From assembly GCF_000715075.1 (NCBI RefSeq), contig NC_134102.1, positions 106,652,001-106,716,000 of the forward strand: a stretch of 64,000 nt of DNA, written 5' to 3'. This DNA comes from Nicotiana tabacum. Taxonomy: Eukaryota > Streptophyta > Magnoliopsida > Solanales > Solanaceae. The stretch's first letter is position 1. Each line of letters opens with the position of its first letter. Positions 24,743 to 38,518 of this stretch are shown here, in pieces. Under the pieces are notes generated by a model. That model saw nothing but the letters and a program-made list of their open reading frames with translations. It was not told where the DNA came from and did no database searches. Made by a program: the position numbers and the translations under genes.

Positions 24743-27341
24743 ACATACGCGGAGCATATCCTCCAAGATCTGAATAGTGCGCTCGGACTATCCATCCGTC
24801 CAACCCGCGTGCCCAACTCACGTTGTACCGCCCTCCAGAAGTGCGAGGTGAACAGCGTACCTCGATCAGAAATGATAGACACGGGCACACCTTGAAGACA
24901 GACGATCTCGCGGATGTAAATCCTTGCCAACCGCTATGAAGAATAGGTAACTGCCACAGGGATGAAATGCACTAACTTAGTCAGCCTGTCCACAATGACC
25001 CAAACGGCATCGAACTTCCTCTGAGTCTGTGGGAGTCCAACAACAAAATCCATAGTGATACGCTCCCACTTCCACTCAGGAATCTCTATCTGCTGAAGCA
25101 AACCACCGGGTCTTTGATGCTCATACTTCACTTGCTGACAATTCAGGCACCGAGCTACATAAGAAACTATATCCTTCTTCATCCTCCTCCACTAATAATG
25201 CTGCCGCAAGTCCTGATACATCTTGGCAGCGCTCGGGTGAATAGAATACCGGGAACTGTGGGCCTCCTCAAGAATCAACTCACGAAGTATATCCATATTA
25301 GGCACACAAACACGACCATGCATCCTCAAGACTCCGTCATATCCAACAGTAACCTGTTTGGCACCACCGTGCCGCACTGTGTCCCTAAGGACCAACAAAT
25401 GAGGGTCGTCATACTGCCGATCTATGATGTGCTCAAACAAGGAAGATCGAGCGACTGTACAAGCTAGAACACGGCTAGGCTCTGAAATATCCAACCTCAC
25501 AAACTGGTTGGCCAAAGTCTGAACATCTGATGCAAGCGGCCTCTCACCGACTGGAATGAATGCAAGGCTGCCCATACTCGCTGTCTTTCTACTCAAGGCA
25601 TTGGCCACCATATTGGCCTTCCCTGGGTGGTACAAAATAGTGATATCATAGTCTTTCAATAGCTCCAACCACCTCCCCTGCCTCAAATTGAGATCCTTTT
25701 GCTTGAACAAATACTGAAGGCTCTGATGATCCGTGAAGACCTCACATGACACGTCGTAATGATAGTGCCTCCAAATCTTCAGCGCATGAACAATGGCTGC
25801 CAACTCTAAGTCATAGACATGGTAATTCTTCTCATGAACCTTCAACTCCCGCGACGCATATGCAATCACCTTGCCTTCCTACATCAATACCGTACCGAGC
25901 CCAACACGGGACATATCACAATATACCATATAAGATCATGAACCTGTAGGCAACACCAATATCGGCGTTGTAGTCAAAGCAGTCTTGAGCTTCTGAAAGC
26001 TCACCTCACACTCGTGTGACCATCTGAACGGGGCACCCTTCTGGGTCAACCTGGTCAATGGGGCTGCTATAGATGAAAACCCCTCCACAAATCGACGGTA
26101 ATAGCCCGCCAAATCCAAGAAACTCCTGATCTCCGTAGCTAAAGTAGGTCTAGGCCAGTTCTGAACTGCCTCAATCTTCTTAGGATTTACCTGAATGCCC
26201 TCTACTGATACAACGTGCCCCAAGAAAGCGACTGAATCCAACCAAAACTCGCACTTTGAAAATTTAGCATACAACTGGCTGGCTCTCAGAGTCTGAAGTA
26301 CAATCCTGAGATGATGCTCATGCTCCTCTCGACTGCCGGAGTAGATCAAGATATCATCAATAAACACGATCACAAAGGAGTCCAAATAAGGCTTGAACAC
26401 TCGGTTCATCAAATCCATGAATGTTGTTGGGGCATTTGTCAATCCAAAGGACATCACCAGAAACTCATAATGCCCGTACTGAGTCCGAAAAGCTATCTTA
26501 GGGACATCAGATGCCCTAATACTCAACTGATGGTAGCCAGATCTCAAATCAATCTTCGAAAACACCTTGGCACCCTGAAGTTGATCAAATAAATCATCAA
26601 TCTTCGGCAATGGATACTTGTTCTTGATGGTGACTTTGTTCAACTGCCATAATCTATACACATCCTCATCGATCCATCTTTCTTCTTCACAAACAACATA
26701 GGTGCACCCTAGGGCGAGACACTAGGTCTAATAAAGCCCTTATCAAGAAAATCTTGCAATTGTTCCTTCAATTCTTTCATCTCTGGAGGGGCCATATGGT
26801 ATGGCGGAATGGAAATGGGCTGGGTGCCCGGAGCCAAGTCAATACAGGAATCAATATCCCTATCGGGTGGTATCCCTGACAGGTCTGCAGGAAATAGCTC
26901 TGGAAACTTATGAACAACTGGCACTGAATCCATGGAAGGAACCTCCGCACTGGAATCGCGGACATAAGCCAAATACGTTAGACACCCCTTCTCGACCATA
27001 CGTCGAGCCTTCATATAAGAGATAACCCTGCTGGTAGAATGGACAGGAGTCCCTCTCCACTCTAATCGAGGCAACCTCGACAAGGCTAAGGTCACCGTCT
27101 TGGCGTGACAATCCAATATAGCATGATAAGGTGACAACCAATCCATACCCAAAATGACATCAAAATCGACCATATCGAGAAGTATAAGATCTACACGAGT
27201 CTCAAAACCCCCAATGGTGACCACACACAAACGATAAATACGATCTACAACAATAGCATCCCCCACGGGTGTGGACACATACACAGGAGCACTCAAAGAA
27301 TCACGAGGCACAATCAAATATGAAGCAAAATAGGATGACAC
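24743..27341 (-). pseudogene. Outer gypsy element pol: protease, RT, RNase H, integrase core
   Basis: Read on the minus strand from 27341. The protease C-terminal half has the DVILGMDWL segment, then a linker to the RT N-terminus. RT (26661-25936) has LRSGYHQL, the fingers/palm segment [17 protein letters not shown] and the catalytic FIDDILIYS. RNase H (25869-25192) has [16 protein letters not shown] and [15 protein letters not shown]. Integrase has an HHCC zinc finger (H...YHP region with ARCLNCQQVK), the core segment TMDFVVGLP, and IISDRGTLFTSHFW. The frames are broken between RT and protease (about 26665-26710), between RNase H and RT, and within integrase. The nested element follows at 24737, where the integrase sequence stops. 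Confidence 0.88.
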
Positions 27342-29081
<1,740 letters not shown>

Positions 29082-29269
29082 CTGCGAGAGAATAATAGTA
29101 GAAGAGTTTAATTAGCATTGAGAGAATAAAATCGCACGACAGAGAAGAATAGAAGTGAAATTTGTTCCTAAACTTCATAGCGTCTGGAAGATAAGTACAG
29201 ACGTCTATGTACCGATCCTCCAGACTCTACTAAGCCTGCTCGTGAATTGTGAGACCTAGGCAACCTAGT

Positions 29270-29281
29270 GCTCTGATACCA
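29270..29281 (-). promoter_or_regulatory. Primer-binding site of the outer gypsy element
   Basis: On the minus strand TGGTATCAGAGC, a full match to the initiator tRNA-Met type site, three bases inside the 5' LTR. Confidence 0.85.
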
Positions 29282-29964
29282 ATTTGTCACGATTCGAAAT
29301 TCTCACCGTTGGGACCATGATGGCGCCTAACATTCCACTTGCTAGGCAAGCCGACGTTAGAGAATTATTAAGCCAATCCTTATTCAATTCAGTAAATAAC
29401 AACAAATAAGCTAAAATGAAATACAGCGAGTCCGGAATAATATAAAAACTTCATTAATTACTACCACCGGATCTGGAGTCACAATTCACGAACTTCTATG
29501 ATTTACTACAAGTAAAAGTCTGAAAGAAAATATAACTGTTTGAACGAAAGAAACAGAAAAAAAAACTGAAAAGATAGACGGGGACTTCAAGGTCTGCGAA
29601 CGCCAATAGATCTACCTTGAGTCTCTGATGAACCAGTCCGAGCTGCTACGCCTCTCGATTAGCTGGGACCAATACCAAAATCTGCACAGGAAGTGCAAAG
29701 TGCAGTATCAGTACAACCGATCCCATGTACTGATAAGTGTCGAGCCTAACCTCGACGAAATAGTGACAAGGCTATGACAAGACACCTACATAACAAACCT
29801 GTGCAATATAACAGTATATGTACAAATAACAGCTAAACATGTACTATTGGGAGGGGGAAACATGCTGAGGGGAATACGAGATAGAGAACTACAATAGAAT
29901 GGTAACTTGAACAGCCAATATACTATGAACCAATAAGAACAAGTAAACACAGTAAAGGAAAAAT

Positions 29965-30170
29965 GCACAGTATCACCCTCCGTGCTTTTACTCTCAACCT
30001 CACCATAAAATCAATAGAAACGGCACGACATCACCCTTCTTGCATTAACTCTCATAACATGGCACTACATCACCCTTCGTGCATTAACACTCACAATATA
30101 GCACGGCATCACCCTTCGTGCGTTAACACTCATAATATGGCACGGCATCACCCTTCGTGCATTAACACTC
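29965..30170 (+). repeat. GCACG-N11-CGTGC array (5 units) in the 5' LTR
   Basis: Five units collinear with those in the 3' LTR, about 40 bp apart, with the same CATCACCCTTC core. Confidence 0.85.
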
Positions 30171-31069
30171 TCCCTTAACATAATGCAATTAACAAATAAC
30201 AACAAGGAGATAGAATAACAAGTACAAGCCTTACTTCAACATTTGGTTCCACAATATCAACCTCAACTTCAGAATCAATACTCAATTATCACCACAAGAT
30301 CAGTAAACATGATAAGAACGGTCAATTTAACAATACTAGTCTAAACATGGATAATACGAACAAAGAAAGCTATAATTGCAAGAAACCAAGCCGCGCCCGC
30401 ATGCTTTAACCCGACTACAACGCATAAGTACTCGTCACCTCACATATACGTTGTTCCCAATATTTAAACATGAAGCAAATAGACAAACAAGTCTTATTCC
30501 CTCAAGTCAAGGTTAACCACGACACTTACCTCGCTCCGAAGACCAAACTCAAAGCTCAATCACAGCTTTTTCTTTCAAACAAGCCTCCGAACCAATAGAA
30601 TCTAACAATATACCAACCAAACGATTCAATTTAAGCATTAGGAACTACCCATGATTGTAAAGAATTCAATTTAGGCCATTATTGAAAAAGTCAACAAAAG
30701 TAAACACCCGGGTCCGCTTGGTCCAAACCCGAAATTTGGACCAAAACCTGATTACCCATTCACCCCCGAGCCCGATTATGTAATTTATTTTGGAATCTGA
30801 CCTCAATTTGAGGTCTAAATCCCCCTTTTTTTAATTTTTTAAATCCCTAATTTTACCCAAAACCCCCAATTTCCACCATGAAAATTTTAGATTTTAGGTC
30901 GAAATCTTAGGAAAAGTAGTGAAAGATTGAAAGAAACTAGTTTAGAATCACTTACCAATGATTTGGGGAAGAAAGGTTCTTTGGAAAATCGCCTCTAGGG
31001 TTCTTAAGTTTGAAAATTTGAAGAATGAATCAAAAATCTCGTCTAAGTCATATTTGATGAGGTGCAGAT

Positions 31070-31312
31070 GTCGCATTTGCGACCCCGCAAATGCGAAGAA
31101 ACCATCGCAAATGTGAAGCTCTCCACACTTCTGCTTTCCTCGCAAATGCGAAGAATGGTTCGCAATTGCGAACAATGATCTCCGCAAATGCGATCATTTG
31201 ATCGCATTGCGATCACTATCACCCCCTGTCCCTCTTCGCAAATGTGAACTCAGGCCTTCCCAGCTACTCTTCGCAAATGCGATGATTGACCTCGCAATTG
31301 CGAGGTTTGAGG
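31070..31312. repeat. Array of CGCAAATGCG / CGCAATTGCG words (10) in the 5' LTR
   Basis: Ten words against about twelve in the other LTR. Two word-plus-spacer blocks present at about 13299-13325 and 13515-13540 are missing here. Confidence 0.88.
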
Positions 31313-32028
31313 CATGCAATAAAACTGAAGCACACCAGCAATGCTCAAAGTCTAATTTTCACTCCGTAGACTATCCGAAACTCACCAGGGCTCTAAACTA
31401 AAAGTGCACACAAGTCTAAAAATATCATATGAACTTGCTCGCACGATCAAATCGACAAAATAACACCTAGAACTATGAATCGGACACCAAAATCAAATAA
31501 AATTTTCAAGAAACTTTAGAATTGCTATATTAACAACTGGACATCCGAATAACGTCAAACCAACTCCGTTTCTCACCAAATTTGACAGACAAGTCATAAA
31601 TATAGTATTGGACCTATACCGGGTTCCGAAACCAAAATACGGACCCGATATCCAAAAAAGTCAAATATCGGTCAAATATTTCAAAATCATTAAGCCTTTA
31701 ACTTTTAAATTTCAACAAAGTCCGATAACTCGGGCTAGGGATTTCGAAATTCGATTCCGAGTATACGCCCAAGTCCCAAATCACGATACAGACTCACCGG
31801 GACCGTCAAAATATGAATCCGGGTCCGTTTGCTCAAACCGTTGACCGAAGTCAACTCAAGTGGATTTTAAGGCAAAATTTCATATTTTTCTTAGTTTTTA
31901 ACATATAAGCCTTCCGGAAGAACACCCGGACTGTGCATGCAAATCGAGAAAGGTTAAAATAAGGTTTTTGAGACCTCGAAACACATAATTAGGTTCTAAA
32001 ATCTAAGATGACCTATTGGGTCATTACA

Positions 32029-32200
32029 ATTTTACAAATATGTTGGCTATATTCTCGAGTTTTGTTTGTATTCTACCTTCCCTATCCTTCAATTGAACTA
32101 TTGCTTGTTGGAGTTTTCTATGCTTAATGACAAATTCAATGATACCTTGGAACTAATTGTACTAAAATCTTGACGGACCGCCAAAAGCTCTAATGTATGA
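32029..32200 (-). pseudogene. LINE ORF2 fragment, upstream of the RT domain
   Basis: Minus-strand translation reads FVIKHRKLQQAIVQLKD, then LENIANIFVK, and continues directly into the LINE part ending at 11516 once the gypsy element is removed. The upstream end of the LINE sequence is not clear beyond about 32200. Confidence 0.75.
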
Positions 32201-33440
32201 GCACAAACTTACCTATAGCAAATCAAAAAGTTGCACGGTGTATCCGCTAATGAGATTGATCTTGGTGGAATGTCCCCGTTTTAACTGGTCTTAATAAAAT
32301 GTCCCTGCTTTTGACATGAACACCATAGTTCGTCAAAGTTTAAAGCTTGAAATTCTTGTTGTGTTGGAAAATAGAAGTTAATGATTGATTATTGTTAACA
32401 TCATTTGAATGCTGATAATTTATGCAGAAATTTTAATTCAAACACATATTTTGATGATTTACTATAAAATTTCAAAACTTTATTATTGGAACTTATGAAG
32501 TGTTAAAGAAGACAAAGTGAGCCTCTATGTTATTTGATTAAATCGGTGATTGAGGATATTTTTGTTTGTAGTTGGAAGTTTTGTTTCAAATTTGAGATAA
32601 TTTGGAGTAGATTTGGAATAGTTGATTCGAAATCGAAGTTGCAAATTCGAAAAATACTTTAATAAAACTACCCAAAAAAAGTATATCAATCAGGTAGACT
32701 TCGATGAACAATTTAAGAAATAAACAAAGTAAATATAACATCTACTCTATCAATCCGGTAGAGAAATTTTGAAAAGCAAAAGTATGACAATTAGGTAGAC
32801 TTTAATGAACAATTTCATCCAATAGAAAAACCCCTTAAGAGATGTGTGCATGTCAAGAGGGCTATTTTTTAAATACTACCATATTTGGCTAAGACCAACC
32901 CTTTGCGGGTCTCCATTCCCATCATTCTCCCATAGCAAATACACACTTGCCATATATCGAACCATCCAACTCAAACTACCAATTTTGCTACTTTTGGTCG
33001 ATCTTAATCGATGTTTTGTTCTACCTCTCCTCTTCGTTCTCTAATTTGTAATTCTATAGTGCAACAAACTAGATATCTTTATAAGATTATTTTTTTTCAT
33101 TAGTAGTTCTACAGAGGAAAGAATGTCATGCTCTATAAATACCAGATTGTCTTAATTTTTTTCTACCAATCAGCGCATCAATTTTAAGGGAAACCTTTGC
33201 CCGATATGAATTGTCAACTCTTGATCAAGACGGTGATCTAACGGTAAACCTTCACTAATATAATCTACAACACCTAAGAGTAGACTAAATAATCAAATCA
33301 GAACAAGACAATCCACCCACAAACATGCATATATTGTCAAATCCAGGATTAAGAGATTCTCTCTACAATGCCCACATAGGATCAAAACAACAATGATCAC
33401 ATATCCAGTCTTTGTAATGGATGATTCTGCCTATCATATT
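32201..33440. other. Intergenic DNA downstream of HY5
   Basis: I see no gene or recognisable element. Two short related strings (GGTAGACTTCGATGAACAATTT near 32694 and GGTAGACTTTAATGAACAATTT near 32793, quoted only in part as GGTAGACTT...GAACAATTT) suggest a small local duplication. The 33441 end of this stretch will contain the HY5 3' untranslated region. Confidence 0.6.
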
Positions 33441-36400
33441 TTATTTCCTCCCTTCTTGCGCACCTGCTGTTGTGTTCTTCAGTATCTGCAGATTTAACAA
33501 AACAAGTCAAACCCCAAATGTATACCATTTTCTTTTACTTACTCCTATTGAAATTACAACAATAAAAAACCCGGTATAATTCCACCAGTGGGGTCTGGAT
33601 CTTACTCCTATTGAAATTGAAGTTGATTAATAGAAGTCTGTTTGTGTGGTATCAGACAACCAGATAGCACAACTATGAAATTTAACAGGAGAATTGATTG
33701 ACTTTGGTAGCAGTACCAAAGAGAATGATTGAGATGGGCTTACATGAAGCAACATAGACAGTTAAAGTTCACATAGCCGACCCCAACTTGCACGGGATTG
33801 AGACGTAATTGTTGTTGCACCAAAGAGTATATAACTGGCCTTAACATCCCTATGTGGTCTGAATGGATTTCCTTCAGTTGTTGGCTTTATTACCTGGCTA
33901 AAGGCAATTCTTTCTCTTAACAAGAAACAACTACTCACCTAGACAAGAGAGTGGATCTAGAAAACTGAACTTAATCCAGTATTGGTTAATTGATTTTAGA
34001 ATTAAACAAGACATACATCAACATGGATAGTTACAAAGACAAAGGAACTTCTACCTATTCCATGCCTCATCCTGCCAGGATTTATCGACTAAACTAGACC
34101 GAAGGTAAGTGACATCCTACCCCCCTAATTCGGACCAGCACAACCTATGAGATAAGACAATAGGTTAATGGTGAAAAAGATAAAACTTACGAGATCAGAC
34201 ACTAGGTTAATGCTGAAAAAGGAACCGATTAGATTAGACAATAGGATAATGGTCACACCAATGAAACCAGGTGAGACCAGATCCTGGAATAAGAAGCTAA
34301 AGATTTAAGAGCAGAGAGCCAATGCTTCAGATAATATCTCACTGACCAACTGTCATACTCCTATAGAACAAATTGAACTTCTCCTAACCAGCAATCTTAC
34401 TGGAGGAATGATTAAGCAGCATTTGAAGCGTTTTTGCCTGGTTGTAGGAAGTTCCTATGTTAGTTAGCGGCATCTGCTACTAGAAACAGTTAAGTCAGCG
34501 TTTTAATCGTGATAAACCTAAGGTTAACAGTTACATAGCATTGCATTCCCTAAGATGTCTTTATTGATATTCACAGCAAGAGCTAGACTTAATTCATTCT
34601 TGTTTTAAGTCTGAAACCCCAGCTAACTTGAAAGGGGAGATGGCAGAAGTAAGTCCAGAAGAACAAGCACCAACCTCACTGGCAAGGTACAGAAAGTATT
34701 AAGAAAGGGTGAGTATGAAATGACTATGCCATTTAAGAAAAGAAGAGGCTGAAGAATGTGTATGGATTCAGAGATGACATTAGCTCAAAATTAAAATAAA
34801 AAGCTAGTGTTATCAGTTCATGCAACAGTGACAAGCCTTTAATAGCTGTTTGCAGTAATATCTGCAAAAAATAAGGTAATATCTGCAGTTTCCAAGTGAC
34901 ATGAATTGGTTTCCGAGATTTACTACAAGGCAATAACTAAGAATAAGAAGCTGGCATCACATCGCATGGATGATTAAGCAATTCCTCACATTTCTTGCAA
35001 GCATATATACTACTAGTAAAGAACTCCAAAAAATTGAGCTAACAAAGAGAGGAATCTACAGGAGCACTTTACTCATCAATTATTTGTTGAGCTTAAGTGC
35101 TACTAATTAAATTTGCATTTGATGGTTAGTAAAAAGGGATATTTTGAGCATTTAGATGGGTACAAAGCTGCAGTGCTTTAATTCATGTTCAGAAGCAGGC
35201 ACATTGATATTGCTGTGGGATTACATCATACCAAATGTAATTTTAGGATGCTGAAATCATAGCATAGTATTAATATGATAGTCATACTTTTAACTCCTCC
35301 AGAATGTTACCCAAAAAAAAAAAAAAACTGAACCAGACGAATGGCAGGGATTACCTGCTTAAGATAAAACTCTTTTCATCAACTTAGCAGCTGCTTTTAG
35401 ATAATCTTATTATCAACGTAAATCTGCTCATAACCAAACTAATCTCAAGAATATTATTGATTCAACAGGAAAGACGAGAAAGGCTACTTAACCTTATAAC
35501 AACGGCTCAAGATCTATCATTGCTGCACAGTTAAGAATTTATCTTTCTAATTCCTACCTATTACAGGCTACATTTGCTAATACTGACAGTTTTGTACTTA
35601 CACTGCTTTAAACAAAAAGAATAACCAAAATTACATTTAAAATGAGCAAAAGAAAGAAAAGCAGATCCACATGATATGTCAATATAACTCAACCTTTTAA
35701 GGAATGGGACATGACACATGTCAAAGGAATGAAATGATGGTATAGTACTTAACTAGAGAATGACATAGCAAGCAATTTAAAGGAAGCAACAAGTAGTAAG
35801 AGTAACAAGAAAATTTACATGTCTAAGCATCTGGTTCTCATTTTGCAAAGTGGATAACCTCTCTTCAAGTTCTGCATTTTTTGTTTCCAATTCTTTCACC
35901 CTTGCTTCTAGGTCTATCAAGTATGCTTTCTTCCTCTCCCTTGCTTGCTGTGCTGAGACTCTATTTCTCAGCAACCTTGTCTCACCCAACATTGCCCACA
36001 CAAAAATACAAGATTAACTAAAAGTACTAAAATACACTAACACTTAAAAAAAATTTGACACTATCAGTATACTTTAATTGTAACCAACAAGCAACATGCC
36101 ATTTATCAGAAAACGTTGAAAGAGATAGGTATGAGTATGGAAGCCCATAACAGCGACACGTCAAGTGGGTTCAGAAATGACAAGTCTACATACCTACGTG
36201 GCATGACATGATTGGATAAAAGGATTAAAAAAGAACCACTTTTTGTTTTTACCTTTTTAGCCTCTTGTTTTCTTTGTCAGCTGGACTTCTTCCTCTCTTC
36301 CTTTGAGTCCCAGCTGACGGCTGAGTTTGACCGGTGGCGGAAGTGCCATCTCTACCAGAAGCTGAGGTGGTTCCGGTGGCTTCTCCGCCCATCTCCGGCA

Positions 36401-36998
36401 CTCTTCTGATCTCATCATCACTCTCCATACCTTCACAAAACACTAAACAACCTCAAAAAAAAAAACATTTTTACTCTTAACATTCTTTCATCCCCAATAA
36501 CCTAACTTTCTCAAAATCTCGGCCTTACCTACAATCCAAAATCACACATTCTTCTAAAACCCACCTTAAAAACTCCAAAATTAACTCAAAAAGCTGGGTT
36601 TTCCCCCAAAAATATAACATCATAAGTGCAAGTTCAACACTTCAAAAATTGAGTTGGATGAGTAAATGGGAAAAATGAACCTTCTTTGACTTCAGAAACA
36701 CTTCACTTCAACATTACTCCTCCCCAAGAACCCACCTTTCTCGAAAATAAATGATAGCCAAAGTCCAAAATCACACATTTCTCGCAAAACCCACCTCAGG
36801 AATTCCAAATTTTAATTCTTTACCAGCAAGAAATTTCAGAAACAGGCTAAAGATTGAATTTTGAATAAAAAACAAGGAAAATAAGAGGGGAAGAATTGAA
36901 CCTTCTTTAACTTCAAGATGGAGAGCAGAGCTAGAAGATCTCTCACTACTTGAAGGTATAGAACTAGCAGCAATGGAACTGGTCGCTTGTTCTTGCAT
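33441..36998 (-). CDS. HY5: bZIP transcription factor HY5 (4 exons, 158 aa)
   Basis: Coding exons on the minus strand are 36998-36902, 36430-36253, 35975-35819 and 33485-33441 (97+178+157+45 nt, 158 codons plus stop), all with GT/AG introns in consistent phase. HY5 is a nuclear bZIP factor that binds ACGT-core promoters to promote photomorphogenesis and is degraded in the dark through COP1. The product has Ser36 in an acidic ESDDE context and the COP1-contact motif R-R-V-P-E at residues 41-45. The basic region carries N96-x7-R104, and leucines sit at 114, 121, 128, 135 and 142 as zipper heptads. The last exon encodes only 14 residues ([14 protein letters not shown]) after a 2.3-kb intron. Length and all motifs match full-length solanaceous HY5. 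HYH is less likely because the N-terminus is complete and HY5-like. Confidence 0.95.
33486..35818 (-). other. HY5 intron 3 (2.3 kb)
   Basis: It starts GTAAAT (minus, 35818) and ends CTGCAG next to exon 4. It contains SINE-derived fragments near 33570-33603 and 33766-33815, three imperfect direct repeats of about 55 bp at 34146-34260 (shared AGA-CA-TAGGTTAATG pattern), and an A13 run at about 35316. The 66-codon frame at 34733-34933 is not supported as a gene. Confidence 0.8.
33766..33815 (+). mobile_element. SINE 3' end fragment
   Basis: The string ATAGCCGACCCCAACTTG followed by GGGATTGAGACGTAATTGTTGTTG is typical of the 3' end of solanaceous SINEs, with TTG repeats as the tail. Only the 3' part is seen. 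A second short piece (CCACCAGTGGGGTCTGG) lies at about 33585. Confidence 0.6.
36155..36203. promoter_or_regulatory. Two ACGT-core elements in HY5 intron 2
   Basis: GACACGTCA at 36155-36163 and CTACGTGGCA at 36194-36203 contain ACGT cores of the type bound by HY5 itself (C/A-hybrid and G-box-like). Both lie in the short intron between exons 2 and 3. Binding is inferred from the motif only. Confidence 0.4.
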
Positions 36999-37204
36999 TT
37001 TCAAAGACAAAAATGTAAATAAAAACAAGTTAGAATTTAGATAGTATGAAGAGTTAAGGGGGTTATGAATATTCAGATATTTATCTGACAATGTCGAGAA
37101 AAAATATAGCGGGACATGAATGTTACAGTACTAAAGCAAAGAAGAGTGGGGAGTGAGGAAGCAAGTTGATGGAACAAAGACCGTTGGATCAGTTTAGATC
37201 GGAC

Positions 37205-37215
37205 GGATATAAAGG
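37205..37215 (-). promoter_or_regulatory. Candidate TATA box of HY5
   Basis: On the minus strand CCTTTATATCC lies about 210 bp upstream of the HY5 start codon, a reasonable distance for a plant promoter with a 5' leader of roughly 170-180 nt. It is a single short match and is inferred only. Confidence 0.4.
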
Positions 37216-37799
37216 GGTAATCGTGGATAGTTTTGGAGCCATAAGGTGTTGGCTTAATCAAAGGTTGATATGAGAGTATCGTGGAGGAATTTTAGCCTTT
37301 GGATTCGGATATGATTAAAGGTTTGGATTAATTGATTGAATTAGGTACGATATTGGGACCAGCTATCTGCTGGCTAAAATAAAAGTGCTATTGGTTTCTG
37401 GACTTTCGAGCCAAACTTGCTTTTACTGTTTTGCCCACAATAGATATTTCTCAACTTGAGAAAATATTGAATTTAAAGTTTTATGCACATTTGGTTCATG
37501 GAATCATGTGAATATTGTTACAAGGAAAGTATTGATCATAATAAACAGAGTTGCTATGCAAAGATTACCTAACTCAAGGGCAATTTTTACTTTAATTATT
37601 TTTATTTATACATTGCTAATATACAGATTTTTATTATATTCCACATAAAATATACATAGATCATAACTTATACGAGTGTTAATATGAGGAGCATAATATC
37701 ACTAACTAAATGCTTCATTGGTTATGCATAGTTTTATACAACCAATCAAATGTACATCAGTATATCGAAATTTTATTTTGGGATTACTCTTGTTCATGC

Positions 37800-37966
37800 T
37801 ATCAACCAAAATCAAAGACCGGACCATTAATGTGGACCATCTAATCTCACTTGGAATGAATTCTTCCTAAATTTTGTGACTATGCGTTGTATGGAATATA
37901 AATACATCACTACATCTCCTACTAACAACATCAACACCTCTCCAATAACGGTAAAATGGAGCCCCA
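37800..37966 (+). pseudogene. LINE 3' region, segment 1 (upstream of the RNase H domain)
   Basis: Plus-strand translation ends with the segment VKWSP, which in plant LINEs immediately precedes the RNase H-like domain. The sequence is then cut by a solo LTR at 37967 and resumes at 39372 with the start of that domain. The upstream limit is uncertain. Confidence 0.6.
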
Positions 37967-38162
37967 TGATAAGTGGGGATTTTGATTGCTTTTTAACGCC
38001 TTTTAACTTTTGTTTCAGTCTAAAAACATTAAATTATGCTCCAGGAATTAATGAAATTGTATAAAATTACAGGAATGCTAGAAGTTGGGCTCCCGAGATG
38101 AAATCCGACTCAAAGAGGAGTAGTCCAAGTACAAGGCAACAAAGGGCACAGAGGCACACAAT

Positions 38163-38475
38163 GTGCGGTCCGTAGAAGGAATTTTGCTGCCGCAGAAGAA
38201 CTTGCGGACCGCAAAATTCCACCTGCGGCCGCAAACAAAGAAGGAAAACTCAGCAAACCATGTAGATTTCTGCGGCCGCAGAAAATTATCTTGCGGTCGC
38301 AATCCTACTATTGCGGACCACATAAGAGTGACTTGCGACCGCAGTTCTAAATCTGCGGACCGCAAAAATGTTGTCTCGCCCCCGCAGTTCAGAATTGTGC
38401 GGCCGTAGAATCCCAACTCGTGCCAGATGAAGAAGTCTGCGGACCGAACATGGAATTGTGCGGCCGCAGAACCTC
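38163..38475. repeat. Array of TGCGGCCGCA / TGCGGACCGCA words (about 13)
   Basis: About thirteen copies of a GC-rich palindrome (TGCGGCCGCA, TGCGGACCGCA, TGCGACCGCA, TGCGGTCGCA) at 15-35 bp spacing in otherwise ordinary DNA. Three ORFs crossing it on both strands are shadows. Confidence 0.92.
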
Positions 38476-38510
38476 CCGAGGGGCATTTTTGTCAGAAATT
38501 TTCAGACTTG

Positions 38511-38518
38511 TATAAATA
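38511..38518 (+). promoter_or_regulatory. TATA box of the solo LTR
   Basis: TATAAATA lies 36 bp after the last word of the GC-rich array, consistent with the U3 promoter of the LTR and with the array acting upstream of it. Confidence 0.65.

Larger units (their letters stand above)
29285..32028 (-). repeat. 5' LTR of the outer gypsy element
   Basis: On the minus strand it starts TGTAATGACCCAATAGG at 32028 and ends ...CGAATCGTGACA at 29285. It includes the CGCAAATGCG array (31070-31312), a donor-like GTAAGT at 30955 (minus), and the GCACG/CGTGC array (29965-30170). Confidence 0.9.

Noticed and set aside
38078..38486. Cys/Arg-rich frames on both strands in the solo LTR
   Set aside because: They arise from the GC-rich TGCGGCCGCA word array and have no family similarity.
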